A stretch of 64,000 bases of DNA, taken from positions 1 through 64,000 of the forward strand of contig CAAGHI010000056.1 of NCBI GenBank assembly GCA_900769645.1, given 5' to 3'. Below the pieces are notes generated by a model that had not been told where the DNA came from, made no database searches, and worked only from the letters and a program-made list of their open reading frames with translations. Shown in pieces: positions 8,050 to 16,145 of the stretch (its first letter is position 1; every line of letters begins with the position of its first letter). The position numbers were made by a program, and so were the translations under genes. This DNA is from Candidatus Gastranaerophilales bacterium. GTDB lineage: Bacteria; Cyanobacteriota; Vampirovibrionia; Gastranaerophilales; Gastranaerophilaceae.

Positions 8050-9432
8050 ATGATACCCGCAATTACAGCAAGCAGCATATATTCAACATTAGGAAACAGC
8101 AACTCCCTTGTCCCTATGGCTATTAAAGACATAGCTAACAGTGTCGGACTTACGGCAGGTTCTTATATTACAGGCGACAAGCTTGAAGGCAAAGACAGAT
8201 TTTTAGATGAATTCGGAACACAAGCTATTTGGCTTTTTGGAATTCCGGCATATAAAAAATTACTAGATTTAACACTTTACAAAGCATTGAAAATCGATCC
8301 GACTTTCGATGTAAGAAATTTGGCTAAAAAAAGAAGTAAAATTCTTGAAAAATCAATAGAATACGCAGATTCTTCTATCAAAGAGAGCCTTAAAAATGCA
8401 ACAAAGAACCCAAAATTTAGTAAAAACCTTGCGATGGGAAAATTTGTTGTATCTACCGCATTAACAATCCTTTCATACGCAGGTTTGACTAAATACAGAC
8501 ATAATCAAACTAAAAAAGCGGCTCAAAAAGAGATTATGGAAGAAATGAAGCTGATGAATAAAGATAATCAGGACAAATTCTTCTATACAAATCCGTCAGA
8601 AAAGAAAGCTTTTGCGGATCTTCACAAATCCCAGAAATCTCAACAGTCTAAACAACCAGCTTTTACAGGAAGTATTCAAGAGTTTATGTACAATCCTGTA
8701 AAAAACCTTATGATTTTGGACGGAGCAATTACTGCAGAAAGACTTGGTGAATCGAGAAATAAACAAGAGTTTATCGGATATACAATTAAGGAAGGCTCTT
8801 TCTGGGCATTTATGTACTTTGCAAGTAAACCTATCCAAAAATTCTTGGAAAATAGAGTTGAGAAGAACAAACCTGCTTCAATCGATTTAGACGCGAGAGT
8901 AATTGAAAGTAAAGAACTTGCAAAAGCCTTTAAAAACGGAACTTTAACAAATAGTGCCGACAAGATTTTAGGATTAAAAACTTATGAAAATATGCTTGAA
9001 TTTATCCATAACAATCCTGATGATTTTGTTGTGCAAATGGCTAAAAAATCAGATATTTTACCAACATTAAAACACGCAACTCAAGCTGATGATGTGGATT
9101 ACAGAAAATTTATTGACTTGGACGAGTTTCAAGGTGTTGCTGAAAAATTGAAAAAATTAGCCGGCAAATTTGAGGAATTCAAAAATATTAATGGAAGAAT
9201 TATCGAAAAAATCGATGGTAAAGAAGTCGATAATACTTTGGAAGTGTTTTTGAAATCAGTTAAAAAACTAAAAAGAATATCTGTCTTAGCAAACATTGGT
9301 GCATGTATCGGTGCTTTGGGCGTTTTAGCTCCGGCGTTGATGATTGCAATGAGAAAATTTGATAAAAATCAAGGATTCCAAGTCAAGGAAGATTTGAAAA
9401 AAGAGATGCTCGCTAAAGCTGAGCAGAAATAA
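8050..9432 (+). CDS. Large hypothetical protein, possibly membrane-associated
   Basis: A 460-aa protein. I chose the ATG at 8050 because GGGAAGGA lies 5 bases upstream; the longer TTG frame from 8017 would run through the leader hairpin. Hydrophobic segments occur near residues 35-85, 130-150 and 255-275, and a long one near the C-terminus (VLANIGACIGALGVLAPALMIAM). Between them are lysine-rich helical stretches. A disordered Gln/Lys/Ser stretch leads to the motif QPAFTG (about residue 200), followed by a helical domain; this short motif recurs in other unknowns of the window. It converges with the flavoprotein gene, overlapping by 20 bases tail to tail. Function unknown. Confidence 0.7.
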   Translation: MIPAITASSIYSTLGNSNSLVPMAIKDIANSVGLTAGSYITGDKLEGKDRFLDEFGTQAIWLFGIPAYKKLLDLTLYKALKIDPTFDVRNLAKKRSKILEKSIEYADSSIKESLKNATKNPKFSKNLAMGKFVVSTALTILSYAGLTKYRHNQTKKAAQKEIMEEMKLMNKDNQDKFFYTNPSEKKAFADLHKSQKSQQSKQPAFTGSIQEFMYNPVKNLMILDGAITAERLGESRNKQEFIGYTIKEGSFWAFMYFASKPIQKFLENRVEKNKPASIDLDARVIESKELAKAFKNGTLTNSADKILGLKTYENMLEFIHNNPDDFVVQMAKKSDILPTLKHATQADDVDYRKFIDLDEFQGVAEKLKKLAGKFEEFKNINGRIIEKIDGKEVDNTLEVFLKSVKKLKRISVLANIGACIGALGVLAPALMIAMRKFDKNQGFQVKEDLKKEMLAKAEQK

Positions 9433-10537
9433 TTCCTTGCGCGGCTAAATAGCCGGTAGACCAGCAGTTTTGAAGGTTAAAACCTCCACAAAAGCCGTCA
9501 ATATCCATAACCTCGCCACAAAAATAAACGTGTGGAACAAGTTTTGATTGCATATTTTTAGAGTTAATTTCATTTAAATCAACTCCTCCGGCTGTCACAA
9601 CCTCACCATCAGGAAATGTTCCGGTAACGTTAACCTCAAAGTTTTGTAATTTATTGAGAATTTTATCCCTAGTTTTACCATCAATTGCGTGGCTTTTGGT
9701 GTCAGGATTGATTTTTAATTCTGTCAAAACAAATTCTGAAAAGGATTTTGGAATATGCTCTGACAGAAGATTTTTGATACTTTTGTGCGGATTTGAGTTT
9801 AATTCTGTTTGAAAATCAATTTCTCCAATGAAATCAAAGTGCAGTTTATAAGGAAATTTTTCTCTTGCCCTAAGCGATGAAATTTCATAAACCTTCGGTC
9901 CTGAAATTCCTTTGTGAGTGAACAAAATGTCATTTATGCAAACTCCGCTAATCGGTGCAAATTTTTCTTTTGTCAAAAGCCCAACAAGAGCCGGTTTAGG
10001 TTCAATGATTTTATGACCAAGCATTTTTATCAAGTCATAAGTTGCATGTCCGCCTGTCGCAACAACTACAAAATCTGCTTTATATGCTCCCATATCTGTC
10101 ACAACAGAAAACCCTTTTTCCACCTGATTAACCCTTAATGCGTTTTCTTTTATAAAACGAACTTTTTTCAGAGCTTGCAAAAAGTGCTCTCTTACATCTT
10201 TTGCACTGTCAGATAGGGGAAAAACTCGCATATTTTCTTGAATATATGTTTCAACCCCGATTTTTTTTAAAAAATCAATTGTATCAGCCGTAGAAAATTT
10301 TGAAAATACAGAGTACAGAAACTTTTCGCCACGAGGATAATTTTTTGCAAGTTCCTTAAAATCAAATTCTGCATGAGCAAGATTACATCTTCCGCCTCCT
10401 GTTGGGAGAAGTGTTTTCAGCGGAGAATTCTTTTCAATTATAGAAACATCAAACCTATCTTGAAGAAAATAAGCACATATACAGCCGGCAGGGCCTCCTC
10501 CTATGATTACGACCTTAGATTTCGACTCTTGTGCCAT
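9413..10537 (-). CDS. NAD(P)/FAD-dependent oxidoreductase, HI0933/YhiN (BaiN) family
   Basis: A 374-aa flavoprotein. The N-terminal Rossmann motif GGGPAGCICAYFL (about 13-25) binds FAD. LPTGGGRCNLAH is the family signature, DFVVVATGGHATYDL is the second nucleotide motif, and the C-terminal VYFCGEVMDIDGFCGGFNLQNCWSTGYLAAQG closes the FAD site. The family is widespread and mostly of unknown substrate; BaiN in Clostridium acts in bile acid 7-dehydroxylation, but I do not transfer that role here. It starts within folK (23-base overlap, same strand), so it is translationally coupled to folate synthesis, perhaps only by genome compaction. Confidence 0.9.
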   Translation of the reverse strand: MAQESKSKVVIIGGGPAGCICAYFLQDRFDVSIIEKNSPLKTLLPTGGGRCNLAHAEFDFKELAKNYPRGEKFLYSVFSKFSTADTIDFLKKIGVETYIQENMRVFPLSDSAKDVREHFLQALKKVRFIKENALRVNQVEKGFSVVTDMGAYKADFVVVATGGHATYDLIKMLGHKIIEPKPALVGLLTKEKFAPISGVCINDILFTHKGISGPKVYEISSLRAREKFPYKLHFDFIGEIDFQTELNSNPHKSIKNLLSEHIPKSFSEFVLTELKINPDTKSHAIDGKTRDKILNKLQNFEVNVTGTFPDGEVVTAGGVDLNEINSKNMQSKLVPHVYFCGEVMDIDGFCGGFNLQNCWSTGYLAAQGIISAQL

Positions 10538-11024
10538 ATAAAAATACCATTTCGGGGTTTTCTAAATCATCGTGCAATTGCGTAATTGTTTTGTGTAAAA
10601 TAGGGTGCTCAAAATTTGGGATAAGTTCCAATAACGGGACAAGCGTAAACGCACGCAAGTGCAAAAACTTATGCGGAATTACCAAATTTTCATCATTTAT
10701 AATCTCTTTGTTATAAAACAAAATATCAATGTCAATAGTTCTATCTTGATAGCCCTTTTCGCCTTCTATACGTTTGCGTCCGAGTTGAGATTCAATTCTT
10801 TGGCATTCTGCAAGCAAGCTTTGTGGAGAAAGTGTAGTTTTAACTTCTACAACGGCATTTACAAACCAAGTTTCAGATTCCATTCCCCAAGGTTCTGATT
10901 CATAAAACGCTGACGTTCTTATTAGCGAAATTCCGTCAGTAGCGTTAAGCAGGCTTGTCGCTTGTTGGACAAAACCAATTCTATCGCCTTTGTTTGAACC
11001 TAAACTTAAATACGCTATCGCCAT
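10515..11024 (-). CDS. folK: 2-amino-4-hydroxy-6-hydroxymethyldihydropteridine diphosphokinase
   Basis: Transfers pyrophosphate from ATP to 6-hydroxymethyl-dihydropterin in folate synthesis. The full HPPK pattern is present: SLGSNKGDR at the N-terminus, SEPWGMESETWFVNAVVEV (pterin binding), IESQLGRKR, the metal site RTIDIDILF, and IPHKFLHLRAFTLVPL. At 169 aa it has normal length. Two more folate genes lie elsewhere in the window (cyclo-ligase at 25.0 kb, folC at 28.6 kb), but there is no folate operon. The downstream flavoprotein gene overlaps it. Confidence 0.95.
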   Translation of the reverse strand: MAIAYLSLGSNKGDRIGFVQQATSLLNATDGISLIRTSAFYESEPWGMESETWFVNAVVEVKTTLSPQSLLAECQRIESQLGRKRIEGEKGYQDRTIDIDILFYNKEIINDENLVIPHKFLHLRAFTLVPLLELIPNFEHPILHKTITQLHDDLENPEMVFLYGTRVEI

Positions 11025-11090
11025 ACTTGTATTTTAAAGTTTTTTGCGAGTGTTGTCAACATGAATGTTTAACTCTTGTAACTTAATATA

Positions 11091-11129
11091 AAAAGTCGAA
11101 TTCTTTTTCTCTGATCGAATTCGACTTTT
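11091..11129 (-). terminator. Rho-independent terminator, probably bidirectional
   Basis: A 13-bp perfect stem AAAAGTCGAATTC / GAATTCGACTTTT with a 13-base loop. It lies 13 bases after the stop of the ferritin-like gene on the minus strand and separates it from folK. Confidence 0.8.
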
Positions 11130-11141
11130 CTCAATATAATT

Positions 11142-12464
11142 TTAGATTAATTTTTCTTTTTCGGACTTTGTTGAATTATATATTTCAATTTTTTGTTTTA
11201 ATGTGTCCGGCATGACTGTGTTTGGAGCAATAAAACCTTTTTGTAAGCCATTTTTCAAAAATTCAAATTCGTCGTTATCTCGCAAAGATTTGTCGCCTGC
11301 TGTAATATCTCGTCCGTAGTGTAAAATTGATAGATTAACTGCATTTTCACTAGGTGCACCAAGTTCATTTTGTTTTTGTTGAACTTTGTAACTTGACCAG
11401 TCATTTGAAAGTTTGCTGATTGTTGTAAATTCCCCTTCGCTTTCAAGGCGCTTGTCAACTTGAGTTTTCAGAATTTCTTTTACATAATTTTTTTGACTTT
11501 TAAACCTGCACGGAATTACAATTTCTGAGCCGATTACTTCTTCCGGATCTCGTTTTTCATATTTTTTGAATAAGTCTGCCGCGACTTGAAGGTGCCCTAA
11601 TTCAATGTCAAGAAATAGTTCCCAAGTTTTTTTAATTCTTTCGTCAACTTCGTCTTCGACACAAGTATAGTAGTTGCAGACCTCTGTGAATTCGTGGATA
11701 AGCAGTTTTTCCCACATAGATTCTGTCGGGTCAATCAAAGATTCATACATTGTAACGTGTTCTTCTTCAACGTCTTTGATTTCTGCGTAAGTTTCCCTTA
11801 AAACGTGATCTCCATACATAAACCCATGTTCTGCATAATAATTATGAGTTTGCTGTTCACCTGACAAAACAGTCAAAATGTTTACTTTCGTTTGAGGGGT
11901 GGCAGTTGTTTTATCATAGTGCTTACGAATTCTCAAACCGTTATCGTTATGATGGTGCTGAGTTGGACGGCCTATAACAACATCTGTTTGTGCTTGCACA
12001 ATGTCATTTGGCTTAATCCCTTCTCGCATATACGCAAATTGACTGTACCTGTATAGGTGGTCAAAATCTTCAAGCAAGCCGAAATCAAAGGTTTCTTTGA
12101 CATATTCGTCGGGTTCGTTTTGCGCAAGCCATGCTGTTAAATCAACAGCTACTTGTTCATAACCCAGTGTTGTTTCTAGCACGGATTGATCAGCCGGTCC
12201 AAGCCAATTTGCAGTTGCTTGCTGAGAATCTTCAATCCTGCTTATTTCGGCAAGTAATTGTTTTTCATTATTATTAGGCATAAATCGGTTAAATTGGTGT
12301 TTAAAGCCCCAAGCTTCGATTTCAATACCATTCATAAGGATTTGTCGAGTTCTTGTATAACAGTCAACATCAGTCTTGTTGTATGGCTTTCCGACAATTT
12401 GATGCCAATTTCTAATTTGTTTTTCAATGTTGATACCTTTTTCTTTTAGTGGATTAAAACTCAT
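11142..12464 (-). CDS. Ferritin-like (di-iron four-helix bundle) protein
   Basis: A 440-aa soluble protein with the ligand pattern of ferritin-like di-iron proteins: E203 in TVLSGEQQTHNYY, E233-x-x-H236 in VEEEHVTMYE, E258/E261 in IHEFTEVCNYY and E288-x-x-H291 in DIELGHLQVAADLF. An upstream helix pair with Glu and His (about 97-137) may be part of a second, degenerate bundle. Such sites bind two irons and react with oxygen or peroxide. At 440 aa it is much longer than ferritin or rubrerythrin, and it has no rubredoxin cysteines. AGGAG lies 8 bases before the ATG. It is a single-gene unit between its own terminator and an AT-rich upstream region. A role in oxidative stress in an anaerobe is inference. 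Confidence 0.7.
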   Translation of the reverse strand: MSFNPLKEKGINIEKQIRNWHQIVGKPYNKTDVDCYTRTRQILMNGIEIEAWGFKHQFNRFMPNNNEKQLLAEISRIEDSQQATANWLGPADQSVLETTLGYEQVAVDLTAWLAQNEPDEYVKETFDFGLLEDFDHLYRYSQFAYMREGIKPNDIVQAQTDVVIGRPTQHHHNDNGLRIRKHYDKTTATPQTKVNILTVLSGEQQTHNYYAEHGFMYGDHVLRETYAEIKDVEEEHVTMYESLIDPTESMWEKLLIHEFTEVCNYYTCVEDEVDERIKKTWELFLDIELGHLQVAADLFKKYEKRDPEEVIGSEIVIPCRFKSQKNYVKEILKTQVDKRLESEGEFTTISKLSNDWSSYKVQQKQNELGAPSENAVNLSILHYGRDITAGDKSLRDNDEFEFLKNGLQKGFIAPNTVMPDTLKQKIEIYNSTKSEKEKLI

Positions 12465-12634
12465 ATTTATCTCCTATTCTGTGAAATTTTCACATGAGAG
12501 AAGATATGATAAAATAAAATGTTTTTTATTATCCAAACAGGTAATACAGGGGAATAATATAAATTATATTGTCTTGAGCAATTTAAAAAATAATTTGGTT
12601 TTATTATATATATAAAATATTGTAGGGAAATTTT

Positions 12635-12889
12635 ATGGCTGAAATTGGGAAAATAGTTCAAAAATCTGTCTTACTTTCAAAAACTCTCGGAGTTAAACGA
12701 GGGCTTAGTCCTTTTACAGAAGATGTTTTTAAATTCAAAAATAAGAAAGCAGAAGATTGTATATATACAATATTTAGAGATGAAAAAAATCAAATAGCAA
12801 GAACTCAACTGAAAAACACTACTCTAAAAACAGAAAGAAATCAATATTTCAGTTATAAGACTTACTCTTACGAAAGCGGAAAAACATGA
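12635..12889 (+). pseudogene. Orphan 5' fragment of a hypothetical gene
   Basis: An 84-codon frame with a good ribosome site (AGGGA, 4 bases before ATG). The protein begins MAEIGKIVQKSVLLSKTLGVK and is polar, with a KNKKAEDCIYTIFRDEKNQ strand-like stretch. It ends abruptly where the frame of a serine recombinase fragment takes over (12829 onwards). I read it as the start of an unknown gene cut by insertion or deletion, but a real short protein cannot be excluded. Confidence 0.4.
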
Positions 12890-13591
12890 TATTGAATTTC
12901 CTTATATTGGTTTGTTCAGATGTGGTATATGCGAATGTAGTTACACCGCTGAAAGAAAAGTTAAGCCAAGTGGAAAAGAATATATATACTACCATTGTAC
13001 AGGTAAGGGCAAAATTAAAACTTGCAAAAAGGATTCTTATATAAGCGAGGGTAAAATAGACAAGTTTATAGTTGAAATCCTAAAAGATTTAGAAAATATC
13101 CCACAAGAACTTATAGACGAAGTTAAGGATAGTTTAAAAGTGAAGAATAATTATAGTAATACAACGCAGGATAATATCTATAAACGTATTAAAGAAATAG
13201 ATAAAATGATTCAGAATGGTTATAAACGCATGTTAAAAAGTTCTGATTCTACTGAAAATGAGTTATGGAATCAAGCTTATAAAGAATTAAAAGCAGAGAA
13301 AGAACAATTCCTTGATAAATTAACATGCATAAATAAAGCCGATGATGAATTTTATATTTAATATTGAAGTTCTGTAAGAATGCAAGCAAAATTTTCATGG
13401 AAGCAACTCCATCAGAAAAAAGAACTATTTGTGAAATAATTGGTTCGAACTTTATTGCGTCAGGCAAAAATATAGACATAACCTTGTATCCCGTGTTCTA
13501 TGACATAATAGAGATGAATAGGCTAGGTCGCTCTCAAAATGGCAGGTTCGAACTCGCTGAAAATCAGACTGTAAAAGAACACATGAAATGA
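12829..13591 (+). pseudogene. Remnant of a large serine recombinase
   Basis: The catalytic N-terminal domain is missing. The frame opens at 12829 and encodes LTKAEKHDIEFPYIGLFRCG, then the recombinase zinc beta-ribbon (CGIC..YYHC..C, about 12912-13030) and the coiled-coil region up to a stop at 13361. A +1 shift near 13361 leads into a second frame (ASKIFMEATPSEKRTICEII), which is the usual C-terminal tail of these enzymes and ends at 13591. Such recombinases integrate phages and conjugative elements. Truncation plus a frameshift mean it is dead. It marks the trace of an old mobile element. Confidence 0.75.
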
Positions 13592-13792
13592 TTATTTGTA
13601 ACACATAGTTTGATTATTTAGAGTAATGTTAATAATATTAATGATTTAAATTTAGAATAGATGATTTAAATATATAACATTTATAAGATGAAAACTTGTG
13701 AAGGTGGGAACCGCTACTGGCTTTTCCCACCCTACATTCTACTATTTTAACATAAGTATCATCTTGTGGTAACGTCGCATTAACAGTAGTTG
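13592..13792. other. AT-rich spacer with palindromic repeat
   Basis: Contains direct runs of TTAATAATATTAATGATTTAAA character and the first copy of the GGTGGGAA palindrome (listed separately). Apart from a possible 52-codon minus-strand frame, nothing else is seen. Confidence 0.5.
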
Positions 13793-13796
13793 TCAT
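13638..13796 (-). CDS. Possible small protein, 52 codons
   Basis: Its ATG overlaps the TGA of the kelch-like gene (ATGA, 13793-13796), with AGGAGGG 5 bases upstream, an ideal coupled start. It begins MTTTVNATLPQDDTYVKIVE and then runs through the palindromic repeat at 13698-13738, which looks like an insertion that replaced the original C-terminus. So it is probably a real start with a broken body. No function can be given. Confidence 0.35.
   Translation of the reverse strand: MTTTVNATLPQDDTYVKIVECRVGKASSGSHLHKFSSYKCYIFKSSILNLNH
13698..13738. repeat. 41-bp palindromic repeat, copy 1
   Basis: On the plus strand it reads GTGAAGGTGGGAACCGCTAC and ends TTTTCCCACCCTACATT; the arms GGTGGGAA / TTCCCACC are complementary. 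It matches 15591-15631 at 37 of 41 positions. Palindromes of the type TAGGGTGGG..CCCACC are known as dispersed repeats in many bacteria. Confidence 0.75.
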
Positions 13797-15208
13797 AAAT
13801 TCCCTCCTTGTAATTCTTTATTTTTATATATAACTCCGTATCCTTTTCCTTTTATGTTTGCTATAAAAAATATGCTTCCGTCATCTAATATTATAGATTT
13901 ACCCAATATGAAATCTTTAGGACTTTCATCAATAATTTCTGTTGTATTTGTTATCGGATCGTATAACAACATTGAATGTATTGGGTCATAACCTTTCCAA
14001 ATAGAATTATTTCTTAATACTCCACCATAAATCAAAATTTTTCCACTTGGTAAGAGTAATGAATGATAAATGCCGTCACCCGTTATAGGGATCGTACCGA
14101 CATATTCGACGGTTTCTGCTTCAGGATCGAGTATTTCAATTGCATTATATGACGCTCTTGTTGACTGACCACCTATAATAACAATTCTTCCATCAGGTAT
14201 TTTATGTACTATCTCAGGATTTCTGGAATCTCTAAATTTGAGTTGAAAATTAGGAAATCTTTTGAAAGTATTTGTTACAGGATTATATATTTCAGCAGCA
14301 CTTAGGTGCAGCCATAAAACTAATACTTCACTATTATCCAGTATTACTGTTTGTTTACTAATGTCATTTTGTGATACTTCGTAAATTGTTTCTTGCTGTA
14401 TAGGCAGTTTGTTTCGAAGATCTCCAGACGAATATTCGGGTTTTGGTTTACTCTTTATATTATTTATATAATAATCGTATTCATATCTTGAATTTCCAAC
14501 TTTTACATATTTTCGTCTAATATCCACTGCGGTTTCTGAATTTAGTGTAAATGTTTCCGTTTTAGGGTCATATATTTCTGAAAATCTTGTTGTCGGCTTG
14601 TTTTCATTGGTTTTGTAATAATCAACTTTTCCATTTTTATCATATTTATAAATATAGTCAGATATTCCATTTGTAATTAAAACTTTTCCGTTATTTAATT
14701 TTGTAATACCAAAATAGCTGCGAGGAACTTGTAATTTCCCAACTGTTTTGTAAGTGTCATTTATCGGGTCATATGCTTCTGCATATTGTGATTCTGTGCA
14801 TTGTTTTAGCTGAAAAGGAGTTACATCCTTTTCTAACTGGCTCATTGAGCAGAATGAACCGACCAATAAAACTTTACCATCATCTAAAACAACAGGTTTT
14901 GTATGGTAATAGTGCCAATTTCTGGGTTGTGTGATTTTTTCAAACTTCTTTATCTTAGGGTTGTATATTTCAAATCGAGTTATAAATCTATTTTTTTCCG
15001 GAATTGGACTATTAGTATAATAATTTACCTGTGTATACTCAGAAATTAAAATGCGACCATCATTTAGTTTTGTTAATTCATAGTTTTGTCCGTGAGGCAT
15101 TGTTGCCTTACCAATAATTTCAAAATCACCTTTTGCATAAGTAGAAATTGTTGTAAAAATACTGTAAATTAGGATTGATAATATTAATTTTTTTATAACT
15201 TTTCTCAT
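13793..15208 (-). CDS. Secreted kelch-like beta-propeller protein
   Basis: A 471-aa protein. The signal peptide comprises about the first 25 residues (MRKVIKKLILSILIYSIF.., cleavage near STYA). Six or so kelch-like repeats follow, with the pattern L-x-D/N-G-K/R-V/I-L-I...Y-D/N-P: LNDGRILISE, LDDGKVLLVG, LNNGKVLITN, IPDGRIVIIGG, LPSGKILIYGG and LDDGSIFFIAN, each with a preceding AEIYNP/YDP strand. Galactose-oxidase-like propellers of this type bind sugars or proteins at the cell surface; no copper ligands can be assigned. I take ATG 15208; a GTG nine bases earlier is possible, and neither has a clear ribosome site. It lies between two copies of the palindromic repeat, in a zone of gene remnants. 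Confidence 0.75.
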   Translation of the reverse strand: MRKVIKKLILSILIYSIFTTISTYAKGDFEIIGKATMPHGQNYELTKLNDGRILISEYTQVNYYTNSPIPEKNRFITRFEIYNPKIKKFEKITQPRNWHYYHTKPVVLDDGKVLLVGSFCSMSQLEKDVTPFQLKQCTESQYAEAYDPINDTYKTVGKLQVPRSYFGITKLNNGKVLITNGISDYIYKYDKNGKVDYYKTNENKPTTRFSEIYDPKTETFTLNSETAVDIRRKYVKVGNSRYEYDYYINNIKSKPKPEYSSGDLRNKLPIQQETIYEVSQNDISKQTVILDNSEVLVLWLHLSAAEIYNPVTNTFKRFPNFQLKFRDSRNPEIVHKIPDGRIVIIGGQSTRASYNAIEILDPEAETVEYVGTIPITGDGIYHSLLLPSGKILIYGGVLRNNSIWKGYDPIHSMLLYDPITNTTEIIDESPKDFILGKSIILDDGSIFFIANIKGKGYGVIYKNKELQGGNL

Positions 15209-15361
15209 CACTTCCACTAACCATATTGAAATTTGTATTACAAAAATTTAATTCATGCTATAACCTATTAGTTCACATTAAATTTTTATCATTATAACAA
15301 ATTTTTCATACTTTTAATTCAAAAACAGTAATATCCTGTCAAAAATTTTTCAAGCATATAG

Positions 15362-15679
15362 TTACAAAACTTTACAATTATTGAGAAATTCTATTTGTTT
15401 ATTTAACAACTTTTTTAATTCAAATATTTCATTTATTGTTTTTCTTGCGGAAGTTCTTATATTAGAATAGTTTTTTGGATTATTTAAGATCAAATTAACA
15501 TTTTTTACAAGTAAATCTATATCATAAAAATCAACTAAAATCACATTGAAATTATTTTGAATTACCTCTTTTATCGGAGCAGTATCCGAAGTGAAGGTGT
15601 GAACCGCTACCAACTTTTCCCACCCTACATTATTTGCCAAAACAATCATTTTATCCGTACAACGCCTGTACAAAGCCAA
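15362..15679 (-). pseudogene. C-terminal fragment of a family 4 glycosyltransferase
   Basis: The segment SDTAPIKEVIQNNFNVILVD and the following DFYDIDLLVKNVNLILNNP plus ARKTINEIFELKKL match the C-terminal Rossmann half of GT4 enzymes, where the conserved Glu of S-x-x-x-P-x-x-E-V-I contacts the nucleotide sugar. The upstream two thirds are absent. The first 25 codons are formed by the palindromic repeat at 15591-15631, so the fragment is fused to a repeat insertion. It is not expected to be active. Confidence 0.65.
15591..15631. repeat. 41-bp palindromic repeat, copy 2
   Basis: Same element as 13698-13738, with four differences (one G to T in the left arm, TGG to CAA in the loop). The left-arm change creates a mismatch in the stem. 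It sits inside the glycosyltransferase remnant. Confidence 0.75.
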
Positions 15680-15885
15680 AACTCAATAATAATCTAGTAA
15701 AACACTCGATTTTTCTAAACAATCATTCTAACCGTTCAACCTAAAAATGTTTAATTTGACCGTTTTGCCGTACGGATAGATTGATTATTTCCAACCCCTC
15801 AAACCCACTAATAATGCCAATTACCCAAAATAATCGCACCATCTGTTATAATCAAACCACTCGATAAAATACACAGACAGACACT

Positions 15886-15912
15886 AAAAAAGAGCCTTTT
15901 AATAAGGCTCTT
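15886..15912 (-). terminator. Terminator of tRNA-Asp
   Basis: Stem AAGAGCCTT / AAGGCTCTT with a 5-base loop, followed on the minus strand by TTTTTT. It begins 9 bases after the CCA end of the tRNA. Confidence 0.85.
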
Positions 15913-15920
15913 AATTTAAA

Positions 15921-15998
15921 TGGCGGGAACGACGAGGCTCGAACTCGCGACCTCATGCGTGACAGGCATGCGCTCTAACCAAACTGAGCTACGCTCCC
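15921..15998 (-). tRNA. tRNA-Asp (GTC)
   Basis: Complete cloverleaf on the minus strand. The acceptor is GGGAGCG / CGTTCCC, the anticodon stem CATGC / GCATG carries loop CTGTCAC (anticodon GTC), and the T arm is GCGAG-TTCGAGC-CTCGT. Discriminator G and an encoded CCA end are present. It lies between its own promoter and a strong terminator, so it is a one-gene unit. As a GUN-anticodon tRNA it is a natural substrate for queuosine modification (queH at 3.6 kb). Confidence 0.97.
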
Positions 15999-16030
15999 AT
16001 ATTCTGTTTTCAAGTCCTTCGACAAGATTC

Positions 16031-16059
16031 ATTATAATATGCTGATTTTTTTTTTGCAA
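16031..16059 (-). promoter_or_regulatory. Promoter of tRNA-Asp
   Basis: On the minus strand: TTGCAA (16054-16059), a 17-base spacer containing eight A residues that extend an A10 run, then TATAAT (16031-16036). The tRNA starts 33 bases downstream. Confidence 0.7.
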
Positions 16060-16145
16060 GACTTTTATTCAAAATTTTTTATAAATATATGTAAATATTT
16101 ATTATTATTAGTCAATTTTTATTCTTCACAACTCTTTAAGTCATC

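Noticed and set aside
13540..13565. GGTTCGAACTC resembling a tRNA T-loop
   Set aside because: No acceptor, D or anticodon arms around it; the bases are part of the recombinase remnant's C-terminal codons.
16046..16055. T10 run as a further contingency tract
   Set aside because: A or T runs of this size are expected in AT-rich DNA, and it lies in a tRNA promoter spacer, not in a gene.
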